Below, piece by piece: positions 43,428 through 54,078 of a stretch of DNA of 64,000 nucleotides (the stretch's first letter is position 1; every line of letters starts with the position of its first letter). The position numbers and the translations under genes were made by a program. Origin of the DNA: Berberis thunbergii (lineage: Eukaryota > Streptophyta > Magnoliopsida > Ranunculales > Berberidaceae); the NCBI GenBank assembly GCA_003290165.1, contig QNQO01000449.1, positions 248,001 through 312,000 on the forward strand. Direction: 5' to 3'. Below the pieces are notes generated by a model, which saw only the letters and a list, made by a program, of their open reading frames with translations, was not told the DNA's origin and made no database searches.

Positions 43428-45244
43428 TTGGAGATACCGTCAGGTTGCACGACGTTAAAACAAGCGCTTCTTGGGAGACAACCTAATCAGATTCGCTTTC
43501 TTTATCCCTTTATTTTCTTTTCCTTATTTTTGCTTTTGTTTGTTAGTAGTTTTTTTTCCGCGTTTAAATCTTTCCTTACATGTGCTATAATCTATTTACA
43601 TTGAGGATAATGTTAGGTTTAACTGTGGGGGGGAACAAAACGTTGTTTTATTTTGAAAAAAAAAGTGTCAGTCCCTTAAAATATATATATATATATATGT
43701 TGATTTTTATTTTCTTTGTTGGTATTAATGTCATAAAAAAATTATAGTTGTTTTGAGTCTTAGGATACTTTTCAACACAATGATGAGATTTGGTTTTAAT
43801 TGCATGACTTTAAGGTGATTTATAAACATGATTTAAGATCTAATATTATTCTTAAGATAATGCTTATTTATGGTTATCATATGCAAATTCACATGTAATC
43901 AACTTAGTAATTGGTACTCATAGCATGTTTAGTTGAATTTAACTCATTATAGCCCATATGTGAGTTTTGAGCCTATTGTTCCTTTGATTTTGAGAGTTTT
44001 TAGTTAGGTCATCTTTTATTTCTTTTGTCAATAATAATTCGCTGCATGATCTCAATTTTGTTTACTTTAGTTGCTACTTGGATTGCTTTCATAATTAAGA
44101 ATTAAATACTAGAACTTGTATTGACTTTGATCAAAACATCATATTGAATTGCATGACATGCTTGACATGATAAATGCACCTAGTTTCCACCATTACCAAA
44201 TAAACCCGATCCATAATATATTTCCCTTAGGTTAACCCCATTGAGTCTGTTATTAAGCCTTTTGTTTCATTACCCTCTTTTTCTATCCCTAACCTAATAA
44301 AAAGAGTGGAGCATAATTTGATTTGCAAAGACTTTATTGTGGTTCAAGGTATGTTGAAAAGAAAGTGTGGGGGAAGATCCTTGTGGTAAACAGTTCAAGA
44401 AGAAAGAGTTGCAAAAAAAAAAAAAAATTACAAAAGGGATACAAGTCCTTATCTATATCCATTCAGTATTACAGTACCATACAGATAGTTCAATTCTTTT
44501 CAGTAGATATAAAATAATTGCTTAAGCTCTTCATTATCAATGGGCCACCTCGTCATTTTCCATCTTATCTCTTAAACCATATGATTCTTTGCTAATGTCT
44601 CTAATCTTATTGCATGCTTTCACCATTTCTTCAAGCCCTTTGAAAATTTCATATCCGTTCTTTTTCTTCCCTTGACCCCTGGCCCCATTACAACCTGAAT
44701 TAAGACCTTTTGATTGAATGTGTCTTGCAATGTCATGATGTGGAGATTCGAATGAGGTATGAACATATGGTGTCCCTAGTTCTTGCATTCAAGTAGTAAC
44801 ATTCATTCCATGAGATCATATATCTAAAAAAAAATTCAGAAAATGTCATTCTTTCTTGTTATATCATATGTGAGCTATTTGTTTTCCTTTACATCAATCC
44901 TCTCATATATAACTAGAAAATGAAGAGTGGTCTTACCAAACAATCAGTGAAAAAGAAAAGAGTGCATCCAGTGAGATTTTTGGGTTAATTCTTCTTGGAA
45001 GTGCTTGAGTTTCGCAGTCACTTGGATTGATTTAATTGTAAATTTTTATATCATTGCTATGAACGTGTATTAATTTCGAATGAAGTGGATTTAATCTTGT
45101 GTTTACAAAGAATCTAAACATGTCATGATTCATTGAAAATCTCTGAGACAAATGTTGGAAAGTATATATTGAGTCATTTGAGTCTTTTATTTTTGTTTCT
45201 TGGATTTGCTCGAGGACAAGCAAAAGATAAGTATGGGGGGAATT
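43428..45244 (+). other. Athila-like 3' internal region and PPT
   Basis: It starts with the lineage-typical CAAGCGCTTCTTGGGAGACA phrase. It contains an internal PPT-like TGTGGGGGGGAAC (43625-43637), an (AT)n run at 43681-43698, another TGTGGGGGAAG (44367), and the terminal PPT GTATGGGGGGAATT (45230-45244) abutting the LTR. No env-like sense ORF is seen. Confidence 0.75.
44537..44788 (-). CDS. Antisense ORF in the 3' internal region, unidentified
   Basis: 83 codons from ATG 44788. Hydrophilic, with KKKNGYEIFKGLEEMVKACN and a Lys/Glu-rich end. Some plant gypsy elements (for example Grande) carry antisense accessory genes in this very region, which makes the ORF worth noting. No domain is recognised, and a chance ORF is quite possible. 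Confidence 0.3.
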   Translation of the reverse strand: MQELGTPYVHTSFESPHHDIARHIQSKGLNSGCNGARGQGKKKNGYEIFKGLEEMVKACNKIRDISKESYGLRDKMENDEVAH

Positions 45245-46932
45245 TGATAGGGGCATAATTAGGCTATTTAGTACCATATTTCTATATATATTTTTAAGCT
45301 ATTACTTGTTAATTATGGTACTAATTGCTATTTTCATGTTTGTGTAGGTTTCCAATACAATATTTTTAAATAGAAGCAAATTGGCAATTTAGAAATACTA
45401 ATTGCACAAGAAAATCACATAAACAATGAAACAAGGAGCCCACACCAACAAGGAAACCACAGAAAGAAGAAAACAAGAATAAAAAGGGACGATACCTGGC
45501 TTTGAGAAATCATCCATCCACGCCCCGCCATCACAACCACAGCCTCATCAATCATCTTCGCATCACAGCCAGCAGCCCAACACCGCCCTTCAATCTCATT
45601 ATCTTTTTCTCTGTAGCAAACCCATCCTCACAGATCCCTCCTCCTCGCAACAATCTATCGAACAAGCCCCCATTTTGCCTTCATCTTTATCTTCTCTTCA
45701 ACCGAACCATAGCCTCCATCCCTCATCACAGTTGCAACTCAATCTCGCAACCACTACCACAAACCTCCATCTCTTCACATCTCTGTCTCTGATCTCAACC
45801 ACACAACCCTAAAGCCAATCGAGACACATCGCCACTTTGTTCACTTCCTTCCCTTTTTGTCCCTTCTCGTTCTTAGCCAAAGCCCTCGCCTACATCTTTC
45901 TCGCAACCTCTTGATCAGATCGCACAAGTAGAAGAGGAGGAGTAAGAAGTAGAGATCGAAGAAGGAGCAAATCGCAGAAGGAAAAAGAAGAGGGTCTTTG
46001 CACTATTTGCAACCCAGCTTCCACTCTTTACCACCACGAATCAGGCTATAGTGTTTTGTTTCATCTTACTTTTTTACTTATTTAGTTTGATTATTGATTA
46101 TGGATTACTGTTTGAACATAATTAATATGCTAGCTAAACTTCTCTTAGTTAGGGGTGGATTTGAAGCCCCGAACATGTGCTATATAAATTAATTGAATTT
46201 AATCTTCCTTGCTATTAGTGATTGTGTTTTGCTTAACTGTTTTATAGAGAACTTTTCTTGAATGTTTGTTAAGGTGGCCAACTTCCATGCTAGGATCTGG
46301 GGCTCGAGTATAGGAGAATTTCACCTAATTGTTATGATTATGTACTCACAAGTAGTAAATACCAAAGAACGTTGGTAAGGTTAAGTAAAAACCTAGGTAA
46401 GAACAAGATGCTGATTATACTTGTAATTGCCTAGTTAGTGTTCATATTTTCCACAAAACATAATGATCTTTGATTGTTATCTAACTTGCAATTCCTGTTT
46501 AAATACCATGATAAGAATAGTTTGAAAGTGACGCTTAGTTTAAGTCATCGAACGTGGGAAAATAATAAGATTAATGCAGTGCGGTCACGGTTAATCTTGA
46601 GCATTGTCTCTCACAAGTTCGCAAGTGATTATTGAAGATTGATTTATAAGCATATGTTTGGTGTGTAGAGATAAACCCTTAGCTAATTTCTCATCTTTGC
46701 CATCCCTTTAGTTTTATTATCTTTATAGTAATTTTCGTAGTTATTTTCATAGTTTAATTTAGAAAATCCAATCCCCCCATTATTTAATTAATTAGGTTGT
46801 TAGTTGTCTTTTAGTTATTATTAGTGTTAATTGACAAGCCCTCTAATCCCCGGTCTAGAACTATCCCTACTTATTCTATATTACAATCACAAAGTAGGGT
46901 ATTAAGTTGTGTGCTACTAAAATAGCGCATCA
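45245..46932 (+). repeat. Athila-like 3' LTR
   Basis: 1,688 bp, TGATAGGGGC...GCGCATCA, preceded by the PPT and followed by TSD TTAGC. An apparent ORF at 45502-45792 is LTR sequence and has no coding support. Confidence 0.96.
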
Positions 46933-47199
46933 TTAGCCTAGGCTGGGGTAGAGTCTAGGTGATCCTCGGAATGTGGATATGGGAGAGTAGTAGTATGAGT
47001 GTCTAGAGATAAAGTGACAAGGGTGAACCTTGAATTTTAGTATTGTTTCTTTTTCTTCGTGGATCTCATGATGAGATTCCCCTGACCTATGTATTTGGGG
47101 CTAATCATAACTTATTTTAATGTCAGTAGTGGGTGACATTATTCTGTATAGTTCCTTTTAGCGGTTTGTTATCCTTAGTATTTAGTTAACCCTTTTCGT

Positions 47200-47218
47200 G
47201 AATCTCGGGACGAGATTC
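47200..47218. repeat. 19-bp palindrome, copy 1
   Basis: GAATCTCGGGACGAGATTC: perfect 8-bp arms around GGA. It is followed 18 bp later by TGTAGCACCCC. Confidence 0.95.
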
Positions 47219-47476
47219 TTTTTGAGTTGTATATATTGTAGCACCCCGTAATTTTGTACTTACTGAAAATTTTATATATTTTTTGTGATTGTCTTCATGA
47301 AGTTATGGGCATATGTATGAGCTATTTGTTTGTCCATGTGATGTGTGGTTTGTTTCTTAAGGAGGGTTAGTAGAAAAGTTATTTTTGAAATAATTTATTA
47401 TTTGGACTCTAGTGTTGGTTAATTTGGATGGTAGTTTTTTATTTAAGAATTAATTACCTACTTATCCTCCTCTACC

Positions 47477-47495
47477 GAATCTCGGGACGAGATTC
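47477..47495. repeat. 19-bp palindrome, copy 2
   Basis: Identical to copy 1. It is followed by TTTTGAGTTGTATATAT and the 3' LTR start TGTAATACCC. Confidence 0.95.
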
Positions 47496-47512
47496 TTTTG
47501 AGTTGTATATAT

Positions 47513-50156
47513 TGTAATACCCGCCTAATTAAATAAATATAAAAATTTCTTATTTATTAATTGTGTCTGTTTTGCTTTAAGTGTACTAGTTAGCCCTACA
47601 TATCTCTAATGTTGATGGATTATTACTCAATTGTATTTGGGCTTGGTTTTGGGCTTTTATTAAACTAATGATTGGGGTTTTATTTTGTGAAGTTAAAAAA
47701 CGGACTGCCCTTAGAATTTTCAGTGAGGGTGAATAGTCATCCACTTTATAAAGAGAAATCCTAGCCCTTTTTGTTTTTCTCTTTGCATACACAAAGAAGA
47801 AAAAAAAAAACTTACGTTGAAAAGTGGGAGGCACGAAAAGAAGGGCTTTGGGATTTTGCAAAGAAAAACATTAGTGAATAAAACTCTATTTCTCTTCAAT
47901 ATATTTTTTTCAATGTAAATACAATTCCCTAGACATTTTGATTTGATTTACATCTTTAATGGAGGAAAAAATCGATTTGACATTCTTGGTTGATTTATAT
48001 CTTTAATGAAAAATCGATTTGAAATCTTGGTTTGATTTAAATCTTTAATGAAAAAAAAACCGAATTGACATCACTGTTCATGTTGATATTACTGTTCCTG
48101 TTCCGGTTTGACATCACTGCTTCTGTTCCTGTTTGACATCATTGTTCATTGTTCCGATTTTACATCATTGTTTCTGTTCCTGTTCCTGTTTGACATCACT
48201 GTTCTTGTTCCTGTTTGACATCAATGTTCACTGTTCTTGTTCATGTTCCTGTTTGGCATCACTGTTCACTGTTCCTGTTGACGTCATTGTTCAAAAAAAA
48301 AAATTGAAAGTTATTGTCCTTATAGGGATAGTTTGCATGACATCATATGAGTATGTGCTATGTCTACTACTCAGTGTACATTTTAATATTAGTTCATTTT
48401 ATTTTATTTTTGATGGAGTAATAGATATTTGTGCATAATATTATTATTTGCTTTATTAGTATAACAATCAAGTTTGTTTGATGTATGGTGTAAATTCCTT
48501 GTGGATCACAAATACACTTTGGTTGAACCTACCCCCTGTATTTCAACATTCCTAATTTGAGGTGCAAAAAAAAAAAAAAAAAAAAGGATGGGAACCCATA
48601 CTAGTTTTATCCATAGGGGATAATTTATCTTTCCATGCCATATTTATCAATCTAAGTCACTGTGCATGTATTAATTGAAGTTCAACACGGTTGAGTTCCT
48701 AACATTTCTTTTTTTATGTTATAATATCTATAATTTTTATAAGCTTATAATATTATGAACTGAACAGAGGTATGGACTTGGATGTAAGTTGATCCTTATG
48801 TGATTGGTTTTCTAAAAAAAAACGACAAATAATCTTCTTCACTGTGATGGGTGAGCGTGGTTGGGAGTCATATTGTAAGTTTTCTTCATTCTCCCTTTTT
48901 ATGTATATTTTTGTATGAATTTAACAATACTGAGTTTGTTGTTTAGATATGAAATCTGTGAGTGTCTTTCTGAGAAATGGGTTTAGTTTAATTTTTATAT
49001 TATATGGTGGGTTTTGATGTTTACTGTGTTATGATCGTGTTTTGTATTTATTTTATTATTATTTTTTTATAGTTAAGTATATTGTAGGGATACGTTGGGA
49101 TTTGCCAATTCGCTTGATGATTGGTCTTATACATAACTTTATTGTCTATTGTTTATCAATAAAGTTCAATCGTTTTATGACAATATGTATATGGTTAGTT
49201 CAAACGCATTCTAAGTGTGAGCTTCATTTGACGTGTGATATAAGTGACTTGTGCGCGATGTTGTGAAGTGTATAACTTGAAGCTTGGTAATTATGAAATT
49301 GTTATTTGTTTCCCAATAGAATGGGTAAACATTGTGGTTGATTTGTCGTGGTTGACAAAGCGTCACCATAAAAGAGTTTTGAGGTTTATTTATAATTTTA
49401 TGCTCTTTTCCACAACTCCAAAAAAAATGTGAAAATAAAAGAAATTGTTTTGTATACAGACTTGCTTGTATATGTGTAATATAGTTATGGGTATGCAGAG
49501 TTGCTTGCATATCGATGCACCGTTTCATGTGAGTTCGGTTGTACGTTTAGATTTAGGAAATGTTTTTCATGGATCGAACTTCGGGTGAGATGACATGTTC
49601 CTCGATGTGGCACCCCACTTGGAACATGTACGCTCTTAGTGGTTTCAAAGGCAAGGGAGTCACCACTTGGGTGAGGTGTGTTCGGCACAAGGAGGATAGT
49701 GCGATTGTGGAAAAGAAACGAGATTTCTTTTTTGTGTATGTGCATGATTACCTTAAAGGAAGAAACTAAATGTTCATTCACCCATTGAATGAGAACTATA
49801 TGTCTTCCTAAAGGTAGAAAATGCGTTTTGTTGATATTTTAATAATAGTCTGATATGACTATGATTTGTATCGTAGTTTGAAAATAAATTACATTTATGA
49901 GGATTGATAACTTAGAAATATTATCCGGTTGTTTCTAACATTTTCATGCAGAATGACAAGTCTACTCAAATAGCCCACAGGTCAGACTTGCCATTGTCAA
50001 CTTCTATAGCATAAGTACTAGTAAAGGCATATTTATTTATTAGGATGATGACACATTTGCCTCATTGAGGAACTACTTGTTGGTGTGGTTGGTTATTGTT
50101 TTTGTTTAGTTTGATGTTATCATGTGTGGATTTATTGATTTTGGTATGAAGATTTC
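47513..50156 (+). repeat. 3' LTR of outer long-LTR element, truncated
   Basis: Colinear with 30665-33699, including the minisatellite and the GATGGGAACCCATACTAG phrase. Similarity stops at GAAGATTTC (50156); the last about 310 bp of the LTR, including the GGGGCGTGACA end, are missing. Beyond it is plant-mobile-domain coding sequence. Confidence 0.9.
48060..48300 (+). repeat. Minisatellite in 3' LTR (shorter copy)
   Basis: Same GTTCCTGTTTGACATCACT family as 31310-31850 but roughly half as long. The array length therefore changed after insertion in one of the two LTRs. Confidence 0.85.
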
Positions 50157-51074
50157 ACATAGATTTCACATGCTTCTTTACACGGGCCTTTGCTTCTTTA
50201 CTTTCAATCCCCAAACCATCCACCAATAATGTAACACATTCATAACCCGTCATTGAAATCGTTGTTCTAACTCACTTACCAAGAATTGACAAATGAGTTA
50301 TACGGTAGACATCGTCCAAGGTGATGCTCATCTCTCCAAAAGGTAGGTGGAAAGTGTTGATTTTTTCAGGTTGCCAACGCTCGGCGAAAGACAAAAATTG
50401 TCACATTATCAGGATGTACCCTATGATATTTAATCAAGGGATACAAACCACTATTGTAGACTATTCTCTTTACATCATTCGACTTTTTTTTTCAAATCTC
50501 AATCCATTAAGTTCCTATATTGATGCCGACACCGCAATGTGCCACAAGAAACATATACATTAAGTAATTCAATGTCCAAATATATATAAATAGCACGCTT
50601 ATATAATTTAACCAACTAAAAATATTGATTTACCGGCTCACCATCCCAAATGGCACAACAAATATGGCCATGGTAATCGACTAATGTAGAACCCGTCTAG
50701 CATCTTATTTTTCGTTACCATTCCCCCCTTGCTTCCTCTTTTTCCCCTGTTTCCTCCTCATCCCCTGCTTCCTCCTCTAACTCATCATCTTCATATCCAA
50801 CACCTGCACCACTTGAACTTCTTTACGTTTATGATTAGGCTTGACTTTGGATACAACTACTCGTCTGTATGCTTCTTGATGATCTATTTAAATCTCCATT
50901 TGCTTCTCTCTCATTTTCCTTTTTACTTCTTTGTCCATATTTTGTTCATTTCTTAATTTTTTTTCATTTTTTTACCACTTTTTCGCCCTTTTTTGCTCTC
51001 TGTTTTCGAGTAGACACTGTCATGAGTCGTCTTCTACCTCTATCACCTCCATCATCCCCACCAATAGAAGACAT
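50157..51074 (-). pseudogene. Plant mobile domain (MAIN-like) gene, N-terminal part
   Basis: ATG at 51074 opens MSSIGGDDGGDRGRRRL with a basic stretch, then frames break at an A-run. An exon at about 50700-50640 reads STLVDYHGHICCAIWDGEPV and ends in a GTAAAT donor. The next exon reads NSGLYPLIKYHRVHPDNVTI. After a frame change come RWQPEKINTFHLPFGEMSIT, LDDVYRITHLSILGK, a stop, and LLVDGLGIESKEAKARVKKH up to the element border. The FHLPFGEM.ITLDDV motif is diagnostic for the family. The continuation is at 30664-29328. Confidence 0.8.
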
Positions 51075-52313
51075 GATAAAACTTCAAATAAAATGAAACA
51101 AATACTTCAAGACATTTTTTGTACAATATTCTATTAATTTTTAAGCAATAATATAGCCAATTTGGATGTAAACAACATTATATATCTCATTTTTCTACAT
51201 TCTAATAAGAAATATACCAATTTGGAGTCCTAGAAAAATACCAACATTATATATCTCAACATTAATGCAGAAAAAATATAAACAATTATACTTTAAACAT
51301 GAAAACAAATACACAAATGTACAAATGCAAAAAATGGATGCTTCACTTAGAATCCAAACAAAATCCTAAACCCAAAGATAAACTCACTTACCGAAGAGTT
51401 GGAGTGTAAGAGAGATTTGTTTTACAAGGATTCTTCGAACCAAAAAATGCGTTTTTGAGCTTTTATGTTTTGAAGACTTTGATGGTTTAAGAGTTTTGAT
51501 TTTGAAGGGAGTTTGAGAGATTTTCTAGGGAGGGGAAGGAGATTTGCAAGAGATATGAGTGTGATGAGAGATTTGGAAGGGATTTGAATGTAAGAGAGGG
51601 AGGAAAAACTTGTCAATTTGAATGGAGAGGGTGAAAATGTTGGGTTTTGGTTTATATACGTGGTGTGAGAAAGTATGTTGGTGTGAGAAAGAAAGTAGGT
51701 GGTGTGGAACAGTAGAATGGTGTGAGAGATAGAGGAATTGATGGTACGGTGAAGTCGCTGCTGTTAAAATAAGAAAAAGAGCTTCTACTTTTGGTTTTCA
51801 AACCCCCCCTTAGTTTACCATACAACGCCATCTACAAAAAGTCTGAATCGTCTACACCTGGGTGTAGCGATTTGAATTCTACACCCTAAGAAAAGAACAT
51901 GTCATAACCATATTTTAGGGATTAATTCACAAATTAATATAATATATGAATGGGTTTGAAATTAGTTATTTAGGGTGTAAATATTTAAAACGCTCCATTC
52001 TCTTAAAAAATAATAGATTATATAGGTATTGACATATTGGTGTTAAGAACAAATTCTTACTAACCTAAGAGGAGCCTCTTAATTTTCATTGTAAATTAAA
52101 ATCTTATATCCACAAAACTAAATAAAAATAATATCATTTAGGATCAATTTATACCAAAATTTTGAGAAAAATTAAAGACTAATACCAAAACAAATTTTCA
52201 AAGAGTCACTTCGTTTTAATATATCTGCCTTGAAATCCACAATGAAAATTTCTCTATTAACGTCACCAAGCGAGCTAACCACATTACAGAATCCTGGTAA
52301 CCATGTAAATAGA
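51075..52313. other. Intergenic, likely upstream region of the mobile-domain gene
   Basis: No coding sequence recognised. 51540-51730 is G/A-rich with GGTGTGAGAAAG repeated three times (51664, 51681, 51719 region). A short inverted phrase CACCTGGGTGTAGCGATTTGAATTCTACACCC occurs as two halves near 51858-51888. No terminal inverted repeat was delimited. Confidence 0.4.
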
Positions 52314-53990
52314 CTAATGTAATACCCGTGTCGTTGGCACTATCGCAGATTATATCATACTTTCACAGATATGTTGAATACTTATTTCAATTTCTAAAAA
52401 CACTTGCATAATTGTCTATTACAACAGTTATGATGAAAAGTTAATACTCTTGAAAAGTAAAACAATGTTAATAAAATTGGTCAACGCAACCAATGTACTA
52501 AAGAATTTAATCTCCACCAAAGGTCAGCTTAACTAAAAATAAGAAGGAAATATCTCATGTTTGTCGAAGTGAGTATTGGATGAAATTGATGCCCAATTTA
52601 GTAAAGCAACAGTTGAAGAAACATAATTTAATTAGGATAAACAGAATGGCATATTTGATTATGAAGAATATCAAGATGAATATTTAACAAATATTTAAAA
52701 TTTTGACAGAGCTTCCCCTTTTGCAATATTTAAACTTGTCATAAGCATTCGTACCTCACATAATTTGGCATTTACAAAAACTTGTTGTCTTAGCGCAATA
52801 TATATACACCGTTTTCAGTATTAAACGAGTTTTTTTGGCGGTCGAAGAGACACGCACACAATATCATTATATCCAAAATGTCATTTTTGAATAAAGTAAT
52901 TTATCTGAACAAGTCATAAGAATAAAAAAAAATCAAAACTTTGACAGAGTTTCCCTTGTATTTTTCAATATTGAAACCTGTCTGAACCTGTCATATAAAT
53001 TTATAATGGCAACCAATGCCATGAACACCAAATAATATCTCCACACGCCAAAATAATATCAAAACATTTAAGTACATCAAAGCCATACATTATTTATACC
53101 TATACGCATTTAAAGAGCATGGTTTCCACCATTTCTCTTTTCAAAAAATGAGAACAAAAGGAATCCACAATATACAAAAATGGGTTAAACTGCATATGTA
53201 CATCAAAACTATGTATCACCAACTGCTCCAAATATCTTCTGCATCACATTATCAAATGACTCAGCGTCTATATGCCCCAATTTTGAGCAAGGAAGGAATA
53301 TAACTGAAATCTACAAATTTATCACACACAATATTAGAAAAAAAATGTTAATAAAATAAGCTATTTTCAATCATCTTTAGAGATAAACTACCTTATTTGC
53401 CAATTTTCAATGACGCCCACCTTTATACTTTTGTTTTTTAATGGTTTTTTTGAACTCCTCGACAATGATATCCCAATTCTACAAAAATGTATAATAAATA
53501 TTATATTCATATCTTATGAAAGCAAAATATAAAAATCAATAGAAAATTTATTAAAACATACCTTTAAAAAATCTTACAACAAAACTTCTGGATAAACAAT
53601 ATTGATCATAGAATTCAGCACATCTTGAGGTAAAATGACACTTATTCTATTAGAAGCTGTGCTTTTAGATAATGCAACATAAAGTTGGCCATGGCTGAAT
53701 ACTGGTGTTCATAAATCAACTCCAATATATTTCACAGATTGTCCCTGCGACTTGTTTATCGTCATTGCATACCGCACTGAAAATTGACGCATTTTCATTT
53801 TGAAAAAAAACTCAGGACGTTAAAAGATATTCTAGAAATGAAAATTAAATTGTCAGTCTTATCCCTATTTAAGATTTTTACTTCAATTATAAGCCCGCCA
53901 CTAAAATTCAACAAAACGTGTGGAAGGAAGAAGAAAGTCCAAACTCCAATAATAAAGTCAAAAGAATTACGTGAATCTCACTATTTTAAA
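52314..53990 (-). mobile_element. Decayed Helitron (3' half)
   Basis: The minus strand carries a Rep/helicase remnant (53195-53810). About 1 kb downstream is a Helitron-like terminus: GTGCCAACGACACGGGTATT, a short hairpin, then ACATTAG|T at 52314. That is close to the CTRR-T rule but with T in place of C. The 5' end is not delimited; 53990 is only an approximate limit before the nicotinamidase 5' UTR. Confidence 0.5.
53195..53810 (-). pseudogene. Helitron PIF1-like helicase C-terminal remnant
   Basis: The minus strand reads [19 protein letters not shown], a stop, [16 protein letters not shown] and [14 protein letters not shown]. These are the conserved helicase motifs V/VI of plant Helitron RepHel proteins. 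Lower coordinates hold two exon-like pieces, NWDIIVEEFKKTIKKQKYKG and SKLGHIDAESFDNVMQKIFG, each next to plausible splice sites. The Rep nuclease domain and most of the helicase are absent. Confidence 0.8.
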
Positions 53991-54078
53991 GGAGTATAGA
54001 TTTACAGGCGGCGACAAAAGCTTTCTTTAACCTCTCTTTCTCTGTTTGTTTGAACACAGCCAAAGAAGAAGAGCGAAA

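Larger units (their letters stand above)
34036..46932 (+). mobile_element. Athila-like Ty3/gypsy retrotransposon, TSD TTAGC
   Basis: LTRs at 34036-35756 and 45245-46932, both TGATAGGGGCATAATT...AGCGCATCA, are flanked by TTAGC at 34031-34035 and 46933-46937. The tRNA-Asp-type PBS is at 35762-35779 and a PPT GTATGGGGGGAATT lies at 45230-45244. The uninterrupted equivalent of the target site is present in the inverted long-LTR copy at about 37029-37055, confirming the junctions. The interior retains gag, protease and the extreme C-terminus of integrase; RT, RNase H and the integrase core are deleted. A second long-LTR element (36163-41290) sits in its gag. Confidence 0.95.
46938..47512 (+). other. 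Internal region of the outer long-LTR element (right part)
   Basis: Starts CTAGGCTGGGGTAGAGTC, matching the inverted copy at 37020-37045. It carries an imperfect palindrome ATCTCATGATGAGAT (about 47063), then the 19-bp palindrome and a TGTAGCACCCC LTR-like start at 47237, then a second palindrome and the true LTR start at 47513. No ORF. Confidence 0.8.
30665..50156 (+). mobile_element. Outer long-LTR non-autonomous retrotransposon (LARD-like)
   Basis: It has a 3,345-bp 5' LTR (30665-34009), a degenerate iMet PBS and a very short internal region split by the Athila insertion (34010-34035 + 46938-47512, about 0.6 kb with no ORF). The 3' LTR (47513-50156) is truncated. LTR start TGTAATACCC, LTR end GGGGCGTGACA. 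The palindrome GAATCTCGGGACGAGATTC before the LTR start is typical of Del/Tekay-like gypsy 3' ends. It encodes no protein, so it must have been mobilised in trans. It interrupts the plant-mobile-domain gene. No TSD is visible because the 3' LTR end was lost. Confidence 0.82.

Noticed and set aside
43428..45244. env-like gene of the Athila element
   Set aside because: No sense-strand frame of useful length and no signal/transmembrane pattern; only non-coding sequence and PPT-like runs.
53784..53999. Plus-strand ORF before the nicotinamidase
   Set aside because: It overlaps the antisense Helitron helicase remnant and AT-rich sequence, with no recognisable product.
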